This document shows, piece by piece, positions 25,839 through 57,106 of a stretch of 64,000 nt of DNA (position 1 is its first letter; the number at the start of each line of letters is the position of its first letter). The DNA comes from Anoplopoma fimbria (taxonomy: Eukaryota > Chordata > Actinopteri > Perciformes > Anoplopomatidae), in NCBI RefSeq assembly GCF_027596085.1, contig NC_072460.1:8356231-8420230 (forward strand), given 5' to 3'. A program made the translations under genes and the position numbers. The notes beneath the pieces were generated by a model. That model was not told the origin of the DNA. It ran no database searches and worked only from the letters and a program-made list of their open reading frames with translations.

Positions 25839-26634
25839 TAGTCTCCCTTCTGTAGCTTCTCTTCTTTACATTCCCTCCTTCTCCTTTGTTTCTCTTGATT
25901 TTACATGGTTAGTATTGACTTTGATGAAAGACTTTGGAAGAGTTCTCGATCAGTGTAGGATCTTGTTTCTTTAGTCAGTTTTCACCTGCCTGATGTCATA
26001 TGTTCTTCTTCTTTTACGTTGCTAGAAAGATTGCTATGATCCGCTGACATTGTATTTTCAAAATTCTCCCTCTAATGAAGTTAATAAACGCTCAATGCCA
26101 TCTCCAGAGTTCAAGGAGACAGAAGTGCAGGGCCTTGATAGGTGGTATGTGCGGGACTGTAGCTCAGCACAGGAGGCATGCGACATGGATCTCATCAGAA
26201 TGAAGCAGGTATGTTTTCCAAAAGGCTGGGCTGAAACAGTGAGCATAACGGAAATGTTCAGCCATGCTGCTGAGAGAAACACGAGGGTACAGTAGTAGAT
26301 TATGAAAACAATATGTTCTCAAGGACACACAGCCTACCTAACACAACAGTCTTGTCAAACTATGGGGTGAAGTGTTCCTGAAGTAGTGCCAGAGTGAAGC
26401 TATCAGTGTAAAAGGCGAGTCCAACAGTCCCAGCTGACGTCCTCGTGTTCAGCAGGCCATGACGAAACCACCGCCAAACTACTCTGGCCTGGTACCTGAA
26501 CTCAACTCACATGTCAGTCAACATGTGTGATCCTGAGCACATGGTGTTTGTCCATTCACAGCAGAGCTGCCTTTCACAGCAGTACGTGTGTGTGTGTGTG
26601 TATGTGTGTGCGTGTGTGAGAAGGGTGAGGTGGG

Positions 26635-26789
26635 CTACGAGTCTTTAAGTGTGCTAATCTGGGCATAGATCTTGAGTGCAGGACCCAGTTTGATGTTCAT
26701 AGTGCCCATGAGATGGTCCTCCTTCAGCAGCAGCAGGGCCTGTCCATCGATCTCCTGACAACGGAACTCCTCTGCAATCTCCAAACAAC
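26635..26789 (-). CDS. phc2: phc2 last coding exon: SAM domain
   Basis: It encodes CLEIAEEFRCQEIDGQALLL, KEDHLMGTMNIKLGPALKIY and AQISTLKDS-stop. The SAM polymerisation surfaces are intact. Confidence 0.95.
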
Positions 26790-29700
26790 CTGCAGCCACA
26801 AACCAGAAACAGTCAGCTCACTCCACGGCTCTGCACCAACGTCTCACGATAACCACCACACGCACTAACATCAAGCATCTGTCACCAAACTGTCTTTACA
26901 TGGTTGCTATTAGAATAAACTGTATCTATATGTAAATCCAGTTTTATTTTCAATTATTAAAAGGAGTTTTTTAAAAGTCTTTGGGGATATATCAGGACTG
27001 CTCTTTTAAAATAAATCATTATGGTCTCATGTTTATTAATGATCTACAAAGCATTGGTCAGAGGGACTTCTCAGACCACTCTGGGCTAGACTTAAAGAGA
27101 CATGTGGATCATATTCCATGGAAACGTAGTGGAGGTTGAACACAGGTTTGTTGAAGAGCTCTACATTTAGAGCAAAGGGGCTGAAGGTTTGTCATCCAAG
27201 TCATCCGGTTCTATTGTGGGATGCAACGGAAGCCTTCTTTAGAGGAAAAATCATCATAGCTCAGACTGCTCTATTAGAAAAGCTAAAAACTATTTTATCT
27301 GCAAGATCAACTTGAGGATCTGGAACAGATACTTGTGGTTCCAGTGAGATCAATCGATCCATCTGCCCTGTTACCCAGGAAATCAATTAAATTTCCCAGA
27401 GGAGACTGAGGGGAAAAAAATATGATTTATGAAGCAGGTCCAAAAGTTTCCAAATCAACAGCCTGGAGGCTCCACAAGCAGCAAGCAAAACAGTTTTCAA
27501 ATGAATTACAACAGCCCCTTTTTTGGCAAAGAGCATAACGACAATCGTATGTCTGAAAATCAACTGAGGTGATGGATAGATACCCCACACATTATTGATC
27601 ATGTTAATAATCGGATTTTAAAAAAAAGCTCTCGTTTCTATTGGATTGGAATTCTTATTTCAAGTACTGGCAGATTTGGCAAATGATTTATACAATGTAT
27701 AAAACTCCATACTCATCCCCAACTGCTCGGTTAAAACAAGAGCAAAAATAATATTAACACAAAATATTACCAGACTGATTATTTAGTGCTATTAATTTGA
27801 CAGCAAAGAATAAAAAAATAAATTGTGCACACACTTTAGTTATTCTCCAACACGACAACCTCCTGGTATTTTGAATGAATGATTGTTAAAAGGTGAAACT
27901 GTTGGATCACTGATTCAGGGAAGTGTGGTAAAGGCTAACGGACACTTGAAAACTTGATTTCAAATCCAAAGTATTTCCTTATTCTTGTTGAAAAAAGGAT
28001 TCTATATTATTCACAAGAGTACACTAATAATTCTATCTCAACAACTGTCTTCAGATTTGGATGAAATTGTTACAAAATCCTGATTGGAGCTAGTTCAGAT
28101 CAACCAGAGAGAAGCTCCAACCAAAAAACTAATCCAGAAATCGTAAAAAAAGAAAAAAAAGAACTAAACTAGGTTAAAAAATTAAAATAAACAAAACAGT
28201 TTAAAACAACTTTAGCAGGAAACTGTATTCATCATACAGTACAAAGTGAAGATGGGTTTCCAGGGCCCTCCCCTCTCCTCCACACTGTCACTATCAGAGG
28301 ATGCAGCAAAAATGGGCATCAACATTTGGATGTAACTAATAACCCTGTGAGATCCGAGGCATGGCCCACCTGGCAGAGAGGAGATGAACTCGTAGACGTC
28401 CTCTATGTTCCACTGGCCGGGGTCACTGGGCAGGAAGCTGTGGGGCTGGGAGGCTGACAGGGGGGACGGGGGTCTTTTGTAGCCGGACAAGTCTGAACAT
28501 TGGCTGGACTCTCCCTGTGCCGGGTAGACCGAGTGACCAGTGGACAGAGCAGCAGCAGGCTTCTATACAGAGAGAGTAGTCAGACATGTGTCAATACAAC
28601 ACATTCTGTCAGAGACTGAGCCCAGACTTTCATAATATCTGCCTCTGACGTGATGAAATGTAAAGGTAAGAGCTATAATACATTTACATCAATACATATT
28701 GTTAAATACAAAAGAGCAGTTATCTTTTACTGGAAGGAGCCGCACAACTTAACATTACAAATAAAAAGTCAAAGCTCACCTTCTTTTTAGACTCTAAACT
28801 GCCGTTTTTGTGGTTTCCGTTGAGTGCTCTTTGTTTCTTCATGTTCTCCAGGGTGGTTTGGCGGTTTGGGAAGAGACCCATTCTCTTTGTGCATCCCACA
28901 TTGTAGCTACGAAACAAAAGTTACCACGGTAAAATGAAAATCCAAGCTGGGTTATTTTTTTATTACTTTTTATTTTCACAACCAGTTGGAACATATTTGT
29001 ACATTAGGTACAGGTCTGTACCTCAGTAAGGCCTCTGTCACAGCCAAACCACAGGTCCTCAGTCATAAAACTGGGACATATCACTGTCACAGGAGAGTGT
29101 TCCCACCTGGTTCCAGACAGCCACCATTGCTCCTGTACCTAAAAAGTCAGCAGTGTCCAGGCTAAATGACACTCAGCCCAATTCTGATGAAGTGGTTTTA
29201 GAAACTGGTTCTTCAGCATCAAAAATAGCTAACAAAGCTAACAGATCCACAGATGATGCCATCTCCACTGCTCTCCACTCAGCCATTACCCATCTACTGA
29301 GCATCAGTGATATTGGTGACAAGAGGTGCCTGTGAAGAGCTAAAGGGATATTAAAAGGAAAACCGACCCAGCTACAACCTGTTCATCCTGCTGCTGTCTG
29401 GAAGAGATACAGAACGTACAGCTGCTGAACCACCAGACTTAAGACCAGCTTCTTTCCTCTGGCTGTGAGACTCAGAAATTCATCCTCTACCCTCCATATA
29501 TAATATAGGAGGATATATCATTTTCTTTACGTAACAAAATGGGACTACAATCTGAATTTCGGTGTGCAACCTTGTTGTACAATGACAAATAAGTTTATCT
29601 TAAACCTTGAAACCCTGTATGTGGCTGTACATGGCTCAACAGTAAGGGTTGCCAGGTCGCTATTGGCACCCTTTTCGAGCAATTAAAACTCTAATCTTGG

Positions 29701-32700
29701 CCTGTAGTTGCCATCAGTTGGAACCACTTTTGAACATAAAAAGAACAGAGACAGCAAGCACCTACTGCTGTTAAAGTCAGAACCAGACATTGCTGCGTAT
29801 GCATTGGTGTATTTACTTTCGTGCACACAGGCATCTTTTTAAGAGACAATAGTGAATCAAATGAAGTAGTTTGACTGTTGGTGAAAAATGACACTAACAA
29901 CATTAACATCACAAACAAATTGATTCAACTGACAAAGAACCAGATGAACCTGAAGGAAAAACAAAGAGAAAAAGTCTTGGTACAAGTTTCCCTCCATCTT
30001 TAAACTGGACTGAAAATTATAGTGCAAAGCATGTACAACAAAGACACGACCTGTGTACATGTCACATATTTATTATTAAATTGACACATAACTGCATAGT
30101 ATTTTAATTACTCAAAGTATAAAGGTGAAGAAAAATGGCAACCAAAAGCTGATGCCTTGCTGTTGAGCCCTGCCGTAAATGGACTTATTTACTGCATGTT
30201 CTTACATCAGAAGATGTTGAAAGCTTCTAATCTCACGAAGCATAAAGCCTTGTAGTGTTGAGACCTTGGTGACCTGCGTCATATTATACTTCATGTTATA
30301 TCTGTATTCATTTTTAGCACCAATAACAGGCCTTCTGCTGTTCCAGAGCTGCTCTCCTTTCCCTCAGGCAGGGTTCTTCAGTGCAGTGATACGCAGATTA
30401 AAGGACGACCCTGCTCTACCACTGAACCCAGTCTTGTAATAGGTTTTTTAGAAGTAAAGTGCGACGGGGTTTACATACTATTATTATTTGAATTTTTTTT
30501 TTTAATATATTCTTATTATTATCTAATATATGCCAATTTTGAAACAAATGACTGGAGTGTTACTAGTTTACATAGTGTATTTGTAGGGCTGGGCGAATTC
30601 AATACAAGCGTTTATCATCTTTCAAAGGAATTTTACATCAAGATATCATGATACACAATTATGTTGTCTAAATTGATAATAACAAGCATATTGTAACTCA
30701 AGAGTCTCAGAAAAATCTGATGATTTTGATTATTTAAGTTTTAAGTAAATGAGCAAATACTTTTTGCTCAATTTGTCAATTATTTAATTCATACAAAATC
30801 ATGTCGTCATTTCATATAGACTAGTCATTGAACTGCCAGAAAACATGCTATATCGTGTTATATATTGATATGACCCGTGTTGGGATTGAAGATTTTGGAC
30901 ATATTGCACTTCCCTTTGTCATTAATAGTGACTTTGAGAAGATCAGCCCACATTATGAATGAATTATGCATAAATGTAGGTAATTCTAAAGGGTTCACTT
31001 TCTTTTTCATTGGCATTGTGCATGCTTCTATAACATCCAGATCAGACTGCTGCAATGCACTTTTCTCTAGACAGAAATGGTCACAAGCAAGTTTGTTCAT
31101 ATAAAACCTGCCCTGAAGTATTTGTATAGGGGCTGATCTCAAAATCCTCCCTGTGACCTACAAGGTCTTAACGGATTGGCTCGTTGCCACATATCTTATG
31201 ACCTCGTACACTCAATCACATCCTCTACGTTTTCTTGAAGCTGGTTGTTTAACTGCTCCTCGGTTAAAGACAAACTGCTTACGTAGGAGGCAGGCCCCGC
31301 TGAGATTTAAAAACCCAGCCTGGAAACGCCAGGCTTTGGCCGGTTCTAATTTCACTGGCTGGGAAATCATCATCTGATTTCTTCTCTGAGAGGAAGTTAT
31401 TCTGTTGTATGAATTTAATTTGATTTGCGACATCAACAGTGTTACCTGCATGTTTGGCGCTCGGCCTCTGTGTGTGTACTTTTACATGTAAAGTGTCATG
31501 CATGATGTCATGTGTGTTAACTTGTAAAGTGTGCAGAGAGTTACTCAAGTTAAGTTCTCTTAAAATAAACTGAAGATTGCGCTAAAGGAACCTGTTGGAG
31601 TCTCACTCCAACAGGGTGAGACTCACTCTCGCTAGCTTAGCACGTTACATCATCGTACAATATGCCAAAGTTAGTAGTCCTTAATCAACATTTAGGGAAA
31701 ACAGAAGCATCACATTGGACTCAGTATCACCGCGGGCGAAATTGTGGGAATGAAAAAACCCAGATTCATGTCTAAAACGCCTTTGCCTTACCGTTTGGCG
31801 CACACAGTAGAACAGAACCTCTTGGACCTCTTGAAGACGTAGGCGAAGTCCACCTTCCCACACAGCTCACAGGTCAGCATTGGCTCCTTCTGGGCCTTGA
31901 GCTCTGAGGGAACACAGCCAAAACTCACTCAGACAAACAGCAGCTGCACCGCAGAGGTACCATCACCGTCAACTCCCTACCACGTAGGGACAAGGACTAT
32001 GTGGTGCAGGACAGAGCACATTTAATCCTTTCATAGTGCCCCCTTGTAACTTTGATGGAGGAACCAGACCGTCATGGTGAAGAGGCAGCTGAGCCTGAAA
32101 GCAAAGCTCTCAGTTTACTGACTAATTTACATCCCATCATGCATCTGCAAGAATGAGATCGCTCATTTAAGTCGCCGAAATGAGGCAGAGAGCAGGGTTT
32201 GTCCTTCTCTCTTGGCTCCTTTTTCGTTCTTCGCACCACTAATTCAGTCACTTTTTAGGTGTACAGGCGAGAGCGATGACTGCTCCGAGGACAGACCGTC
32301 TGCTAGTGCTCGGTTATTTTCCACTCCTCATTGTGTCTTGTCCCTCTTTGTGCAGGCTTTTCACCTTCTCCTCCACTGTGTCCATTCAGGTATAAATTGC
32401 TTTAGAGATAGGGAAGCTTAGACGTTACAAATGAGATGGGACTAGAGCCAATGCTCCTTAGTTTCTGAAGAAAAACAGCTTAAGTAGTTCAGGATCTGAA
32501 AAGGGCTCCATTCTATGTAATAGGATGATCGAGGTATCCGGATTACAATGTTGGCGATTCTGGATTTTATTTTATCCATATTGAGTCATTAAAACCAGAC
32601 CTGCGAAAAGTGCAGCTCACTGAGAGAGGGCGGGATCAGGAGGTTGCAGGCTGAACCACATACATGAACTAATTATCAGATAGAAATGGCTCACTTTCGC

Positions 32701-34557
32701 ACATTCATAATGAAAAAATGTTCTTGATCTCATTATGATTTTAGGTGTGAACACGCGGCTTACTGAGAAACCATTGCGATTTGTTGGAGTAATTATCACA
32801 AGATATTATGTATTATCTTTTCTATCTGACCTCAGGATCCCCAGGATGTGCTGCAGGACAGAAATCTATGCTACGCCACCTCTGCACTGCTGCCACACTC
32901 ACAGCTCGTACGTCAGATCATGTGTTGAGTCTAGAGGCCCTGACACACCAGGCAGTACCCGGGTCACTACAAGTTGAATCAGCGGTGGATTCACTCTGAT
33001 CGGCTGCTCAGCTTGAAACCAAAACAGTGCACAAGATGAGAAATGAATGTGAAAGTGTAAGGATGAGTGAAATCAAGAGCGCTCTTCTTTTTTCATCTGA
33101 TCATTCCCATACACTTATATGTCACAACGACATGGCCATCTAGAATGAAGCTATGTGGGGAGTGACAGTGGTGTTAAAATGGGAGGCAAACTCTTTACCC
33201 TTTGCTGAGAGGCCGTCCATCTTTGAGTCTGCAGTGTGTCTCCTTAGGCTCTCGATTGAGAAAGATGGACGTTCCACCTGCCGACGGACAAAACATATTT
33301 CATTATAGCTGCAGATACTGTTGCACAAGACTGAAACGAATCACAGAACACAATGCACAAATATGCAGTGTTCTGGCTTGAACTGGATAATTGACTAAGG
33401 GTGGTCAGGTGGATAGATAGTTATTTATTTCTATATTTGACAGATGACAGTGGAGAATGGCAGGCAACATGGAGAGAAACAGACAGGGCTGAAGGCGCAC
33501 AAATATTATGTCAATGAATGCTAATTCTACAGCTCTGTTTGATTCCGTTTTGTTAATACGATTGATTCCAGCTCAGCACCCTGCATTTTGAATGCTTTAG
33601 TTTCTGGTTCCAAAAAAAAGTCCCTCCTTCAGCTGATTGGTCAAATATTAACCTTGATGCTGCTGCAACTTGTGTTTTGTTTCATTTCATTCGTACAGTA
33701 AAAGCACAGTGTGACAGTAGAATTGATACCAGGATGAGCTGGCCATTTCTTTTTGATTTTTCATGATGTTAAAAACAAAGTTACGGTTGAGGTTAACCTG
33801 CTCAAGGTGATTTGATAATGTCTTATTGATGGCCCAGGAACTATCAGGGCAGAGTTTACAGCGCAACAAAAGAAGTTCAAGAGAGAAAACAAAAGTACAT
33901 TTTCTGATTGTGTCAATACACTATCATATTGGGTTATAAATAAATAACTATAAATTCACTGCTGTTCATTTTTCAGTCTCCTTCTCCACCTCCGCATGTC
34001 TCCTTTGCATTCATTTATTACATCAGAGTTGAACAACAGTAAATGAATAAAAACACCTAAATGACTGTGTGTCATTATGTGAGAAAAGTGCATCTCTAAA
34101 ATGATTGAGCCATTATCAAACTAATTTCCCATATCTTCATGTTTCCTCAGAAAACATAAAAATTTCTAATGCAATAGCACTGGATTCACAGGAACATCAC
34201 ATACAACACGAGCAGTCAGCAGACCAGATATAGGTTGGAAACCAGGTCACAAAATGTTAATCATTTTCAGTCTCCAGTCCTGGTCTATGGGACAGCGTTG
34301 CCAGTGTGTTTGAGTTACCTGCCACTATTAACGGCCGGCTGTCTGTCATTTAATGATCATATTCTGTGGATTGTGACATTACAGAAGGACTCCTGCAGGG
34401 CTCCGGTACTCACGGGGAAAGGCTCAGCCCCCTCCTGGATAACGAAGCCTTCTATCAGATGGGTGAGGATGTGGGACTCGACTAAGGCCTGGGCCGGTTT
34501 GCTCTCTCCATTGGGTTGGCTGCTGTTGCTGTTAGTGTTCCCATTCCCAGAGGTCAT
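26635..34557 (-). CDS. phc2: Polyhomeotic-like protein 2, short form (Polycomb PRC1 component)
   Basis: Polyhomeotic proteins are subunits of canonical PRC1 in the nucleus; SAM-domain polymerisation compacts Polycomb chromatin. Six coding exons (34414-34557, 33199-33277, 31792-31903, 28780-28906, 28370-28562, 26635-26789) join in phase to give 269 residues. In order they hold the start MTSGNGN; the HD-type motif HILTHLIEGFVIQEGAEPFP (about 29-48); an FCS zinc finger with CELC and FCSTVC cysteines (about 85-115); a basic YNVGCTKRMGLFP stretch; a low-complexity linker; and a C-terminal SAM domain (QWNIEDVYEFISSLPGC, EIDGQALLLLKEDHLM, TMNIKLGPALKIYAQI) ending LKDS. The long Gln/Ser/Thr-rich N-terminus of PHC1-3 long forms is absent. 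Human PHC2 has a comparable short isoform beginning with the same residues, which is why PHC2 is chosen. A GC-rich promoter lies about 1 kb upstream. Confidence 0.92.
28370..28562 (-). CDS. phc2: phc2 coding exon 5: linker and start of SAM domain
   Basis: It encodes a Ser/Pro-rich linker (SGYKRPPSPLSASQPHSF), then DPGQWNIEDVYEFISSLPG. It is 193 nt and ends in phase 1 inside the SAM domain. Confidence 0.93.
28780..28906 (-). CDS. phc2: phc2 coding exon 4: basic segment
   Basis: It encodes YNVGCTKRMGLFPNRQ, continuing the zinc-finger module, then a Lys-rich linker. It is 127 nt and ends in phase 0. Confidence 0.93.
29280..29615 (+). mobile_element. LINE 3'-region relic, copy 2
   Basis: It has the same ordered blocks as copy 1 plus extra ORF-derived sequence (CTGCTGTCTGGAAGAGATAC, GAACCACCAGACTTAAGA). 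It lies inside phc2 intron 3, antisense to the gene. Confidence 0.65.
30586..30885. mobile_element. Possible degenerate hAT-type MITE
   Basis: It begins TAGGGCTGGGCGAATTC and has an ATATCGTG-rich right part, as in the fish elements with GGGCTGGGCGATAT ends. The right terminus is too degraded to place. Confidence 0.35.
30990..31380 (+). mobile_element. LINE reverse-transcriptase C-terminal relic
   Basis: Fragments in shifting frames read ASITSRSDCCNALFS, KPALKYL-like text and LPVTYKVL, matching the conserved C-terminal region of L2/Rex1/CR1-type LINE proteins (SRLDYCN...LPVxxRI...YKAL). It is broken by stops and lies in phc2 intron 3. Confidence 0.6.
31591..31615. repeat. Perfect 11-bp hairpin in phc2 intron
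   Basis: Arms 31591-31601 and 31605-31615 are exact reverse complements around a 3-nt loop. An overlapping GTGAGACTCAC palindrome follows. Confidence 0.6.
31792..31903 (-). CDS. phc2: phc2 coding exon 3: FCS zinc finger
   Basis: It encodes ELKAQKEPMLTCELCGKV, DFAYVFKRSKRFCSTVC and AKR. The CxxC and CxxxC pairs are the FCS zinc-finger ligands, which bind RNA in this family. It is 112 nt and ends in phase 2. Confidence 0.95.
33199..33277 (-). CDS. phc2: phc2 coding exon 2: linker
   Basis: It encodes VERPSFSIESLRRHTADSK and MDGLSAK. It is 79 nt, phase 0 to 1. The sequence is poorly conserved, but phase and splice sites fit on both sides. Confidence 0.78.
34414..34557 (-). CDS. phc2: phc2 coding exon 1: start and HD1-like motif
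   Basis: It starts at MTSGNGN, then has an Asn/Ser-rich stretch, then ILTHLIEGFVIQEGAEPFP. It is 144 nt, phase 0, with a GTGAGT donor. This is the translation start of the short form. Confidence 0.92.
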
Positions 34558-35505
34558 GACTGGAGCACAGGCCGCCCCTCACCTGTCAACACAAGCAGCA
34601 CGGCAAACGCGTCAGGCCACGTGGAAACTGGGACCAGGCCCCCACTAGCTGATGATCCAATACACAAAGAATGCCATGCCAACACAACAGTTTACTGGTG
34701 CCCAGGGTTTTGGCAAACATACAAGTGTTAGTATCAGTTTGCGTGACATATAACAGGTGTTATTTTGACTCCGTAAGAACCACTTTTGAATCTGGTAAAA
34801 GTGGTGAAACGTCCTATTCTGTCATTTGCTGACTTTGCACTGGCAACAAGTTGTCTTCTTGCACTTAGTCATGGGGGATTCAGTCTCCCAATGTGTCACA
34901 CGATTGCCAAATTTCAGAATGCAGTCTGGCGTGTCATTCCCCTGCACTGTGATCCCTTGTTCTTAACAGTCCGCTCTATTCTTTGCCCTCATTTGACCCC
35001 GCTTTGTTGTCCTTGTTTTTTAGCATTTTTATGTGAAAGGGCACTGAGAGAAATGAAAAAGTTAAATTCAAGAGAGCCAATAGAGCTGATTCTGACACAG
35101 GATCACTGGACTTGTGTGTGAAGCTACATTGTTATTGTGGGAAACCCAATGGGTTCAATATCAAGCTGTGATTGTGAAACTAGAAAAAGACTGATTCAAT
35201 ATGTGCTTTACACAAAATGATCAAGTTGTCTAGCTGTGACGTTAAATAATCAGCGTTGACAAAGAAAGCCTTTCCAAGTTCCATTGGTACCGTTTAAAAT
35301 GAAATGTTAGTAGAACAAATCGACACCAAACTCATTCAATTGCTGTAAACCTGCAGCCAGCCTTGCATCAGAGCATCTTGGATTCTCTAGTTGAATGAAC
35401 GTGTGGGTGAATTAAACCAACGTTACTACACAGCATTAAAGTCCACGCTTCCATGCTCCCTTTCTTTTTTTTAAAAAGAGGAGAACTTCAGAGCAGCTCG
35501 CTTAC

Positions 35506-35846
35506 TTTTTCCAGACGGGACCACCTCTGAATTGGTCCGAAAAGAGGCGCTCCGGTGGGTAACAATGGTAGTAACGTTAGAGGGAAGAAAAGCTCTTTGT
35601 TTAGCGGCTCCAAACAACGCGTTCATTTACTTTACGCTCCCTCCGCCGACCGGCCGAAGAGCCGCTCCGCCGCTCCGCCGCTCGCACCGCGGGACGAACG
35701 CTCGAGCACCTCAACGAGCCGCGGGGTGAACTTTAGACGAGGACACGCGGAGTTAGCAGCCGATTCATAGCCTCGCTGCGGCTCAGCTTTCTCCTTACTC
35801 CAGCAGCAGACACAACACTCCTCTTGTCGCGAGCGCGCGCGCGTGC

Positions 35847-35877
<31 letters not shown>

Positions 35878-35880
35878 CTT
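35506..35880 (-). promoter_or_regulatory. phc2: phc2 GC-rich promoter and 5' non-coding exon
   Basis: CpG-dense sequence lies around 35620-35850, with a minus-strand donor (GTAAGC) just after 35506, so a 5' UTR exon probably spans about 35506-35800. A (GT)n tract sits at 35847-35877 next to alternating CG. The exact transcription start cannot be fixed from sequence. Confidence 0.6.
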
Positions 35881-36477
35881 TACTGGAAAGGATTTCCGGC
35901 AACAACTTTCAGAATTAAAGCCAATAATAGATATTTGTTTATTTCTTTGCATACATTCGGAATAGCAACAATTAAGGTTTATTCCTGAACTTTATTTAAA
36001 AAAATATTTGAACACTTATATTTTGAATATTTAAGATGACTGAGTCTGCAGTTATCATGCAATTAAAAGCTTTAGTAGACAGTGGAGGCGGACCTGGGTT
36101 AAGTTCTCTAAATATGCCCTGGTCGCCAGGCGCTCCCAGTCCGGTGCCATACCTTTATTCTGAAGGCAACGTTGTCCGGACTGGTATTATCATGGCTACC
36201 AGTGGACCACACTAACGCCACTATACTAAACTAGTGGTAGTTTTGAACACACTTCCAGGTCTGATAAACTAATTCGCATTAGTCTGTGCCGGGATAATGG
36301 GGGAGGCTAAATAATAACTAATTACGTCAAGGCTGAAAAAAAAAACCCTGAGGTATAGCTGTCACATGTAAACTATATATCATGAAACTCATATTAATAT
36401 TGTTCACTCAATAAATAATTCTGTATTGTAGCCCCTTCATATCTTTTATGAAAAGAAACGTCTTTTTTCACCACATA

Positions 36478-36705
36478 CAGTACCAGTCAAAAGTTTGGAC
36501 ACACCTTCTCATTCAACTACTTTGAAGAATGTAAAATATAAAACATATTCTAGTTTGTTTAGCATTTGTTTGTTTACCACATAATTCCATATGTGTTCCT
36601 TCATAGTTTGGATGTCTTCAATATTAATCTACAATGTAGAAAAAAAATAAAAATAAAGAAAAACCATTGAATGAGAAGGTGTGTCCAAACTTCTGACTGG
36701 TACTG
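36478..36705. mobile_element. Tc1/mariner-type MITE
   Basis: A 228-bp element is flanked by TA on both sides. Its inverted ends read CAGTACCAGTCAAAAGTTTG on the left and the near-exact reverse complement on the right. There is no transposase ORF. It sits between the phc2 promoter and the guanylate cyclase start. Confidence 0.85.
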
Positions 36706-37059
36706 TATGTTCAAAACACTGACTATTGAAATGCAATTCAAATATGAATAAACACACCTCACACACAGTGCCACCATTTGAATATTGAATTAAATGATAC
36801 ACTATTTGAAAACTGCGTTTGTTGGTATTTCATACTCAATGTAAGTTTAAAAAAAGAGTCAGTCAGTAGCTTTAAAACGTTTATTTCGAAGTGTGCAACC
36901 GGAAGTTGAGAAGACGCTGCTGCGGGCTTGGTTCCTCCACTGACATCTATGTAAAAAAAAAAAAAGAACGGGACTTGTCGTCAGTGCGGGTCCCTCTGCA
37001 ATGACTCTGTCCTCTGAGGCCACCGTCAGAGAAAGAAGACTAACTGCAGCACGAGTCCC

Positions 37060-55808
<18,749 letters not shown>

Positions 55809-56098
55809 TGTAATAACTGCTGAATAATGTGATTACTTGCAACCCTAAAGGAATAGTCCAGTTCATATTTGCTTCTTGAATTTTTAAACATATGAGTTGG
55901 AAATCGAGTTTAACATGAATCACCTGATCTCATAGCTGATATAATAGCTTAACTTTTTTAGGAGTAGTAGGGATTTCTTTCTGTGGTATATATGTATTAT
56001 TTTTGTATATTTTTTTGTATATATTGTATGTCTATTTGTTTGTATTCTGTTTCTTTTGTTTGTCACTGTGAAGCACTGTGTCCTTAATGTGAAGTATA

Positions 56099-56104
56099 AA
56101 TAAA
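56099..56104 (+). terminator. Guanylate cyclase polyadenylation signal
   Basis: A canonical AATAAA lies 290 bases after the stop codon, followed by TTTCATTTTG. It is the first good signal downstream. Confidence 0.65.
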
Positions 56105-56549
56105 GTTTCATTTTGATTCTTATTTGACAAAAGTGTGACTTTTGTAGTTTAAAGTGTACATTTTGCTAGAGCCAAGACTTTCACTTAAAGCAGCTGGTAT
56201 CTATCTTTTGAGTATCTATGTATGATATCAAATTGTGAAAACAATGTGACAATGTGTTTGGTGTCTCTGGTAGTGATGAACCTCTAGAGAATGATCAGTG
56301 GTAATATGCAGCTCCCCTGGGCTTCACAGAGCTTTACGGTGAGTTTCAGCTCATCAGTCGCTTTTCAACTATCAACATTACTGTCAATATGTCTGAGACA
56401 AGCTCACACATGTTGTTTAACCCACAAGCTCACTGTCTTGGTTCACTCTCACTGCTTTAACTGGTGGTAGAGAAGGCACAATTCCTGTGCCAAGTTCTTC
56501 TTAACTTTTCCAGAGGAGCAATAGAAAGGCATCCTGACTGTAAACATTA

Positions 56550-56760
56550 CAAACTAGGATAGGATGTTCACGGACCAGGACAGGAGGGCTCTACAGCGCG
56601 TGATTAAAAGAAGAACATCTTTGGTACCCATCTACTGAGCATCAGTGATATTGGTGAGAAAAGGAGCCTGAGAAGGATATTCAAATATAAAACCCACCCA
56701 AACACAACCTGTTCACCTGCTGTTGTCTGGAAGAGATTCAGAAGTATCCTGATAATGATC
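56550..56760 (+). mobile_element. LINE C-terminal/3'-region relic, copy 3
   Basis: GGCTCTACAGCGCGTGATTAAA encodes the LQRVIK motif of LINE proteins, and CCCATCTACTGAGCATCAGT and GTCTGGAAGAGATTCAGA match copies 1 and 2. It is truncated on the right. Confidence 0.65.
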
Positions 56761-56860
56761 ATGTTACTCTGTAACTGCTGGATGTGTAAATGTGGCCAAA
56801 CAAATACAGCTATTGCAGGTTTTACAAAATATGCGCCTACACACGCCAACACACACAGTT

Positions 56861-57106
56861 GTGTTTTCATTACTTTTGGGGACATTACATGGACTTACTT
56901 TACTGGAGACCCAAACCATAACCACTATCAGCTTAATCTTAACCCTTACCCTAACCTTAACCTAACGCTAAACTTTTACTTAGTCTTCACCCGAAAATGT
57001 TACTTTTTATGATATGGGGATGTTCCTTTCTATGTTTTGGAAGGTGATTCCTCACAATGTGACTGTGATTTAACAGATTTGTGTCCCCACGAGTCATGAA
57101 AACACA
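56861..57106. mobile_element. Foldback/MITE-like element with telomere-like core
   Basis: The left end GTGTTTTCATTACTTTTGGG and the right end (57081-57106) are imperfect inverted repeats of about 26 bp. The core has CCCTAACCTTAACC-type runs. It resembles a widespread fish repeat with GTCCCCAC ends. Confidence 0.6.

Larger units (their letters stand above)
17531..26634. other. Gene-poor interval between kiaa2013 and phc2
   Basis: The two genes converge here, so their 3' UTRs lie at its ends. No conserved coding exon was found on either strand. It contains T and CT tracts (17587-17686), a GA tract near 19858-19879, repeat copy B (22455-22800), a hAT-like MITE (24763-25098) and an inverted-repeat element (25231-25838). 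Near 20809 a CAGGGGTCACCAA start resembles a hAT end, but no partner end was found. Confidence 0.6.

Noticed and set aside
34235..34731. Plus-strand frames of 137 and 71 codons over phc2 exon 1
   Set aside because: Antisense to the phc2 exon and intron; no family match.
56935..56975. CCCTAACC-type runs suggesting an interstitial telomere
   Set aside because: Only a few imperfect units inside a foldback element; not a telomeric array.
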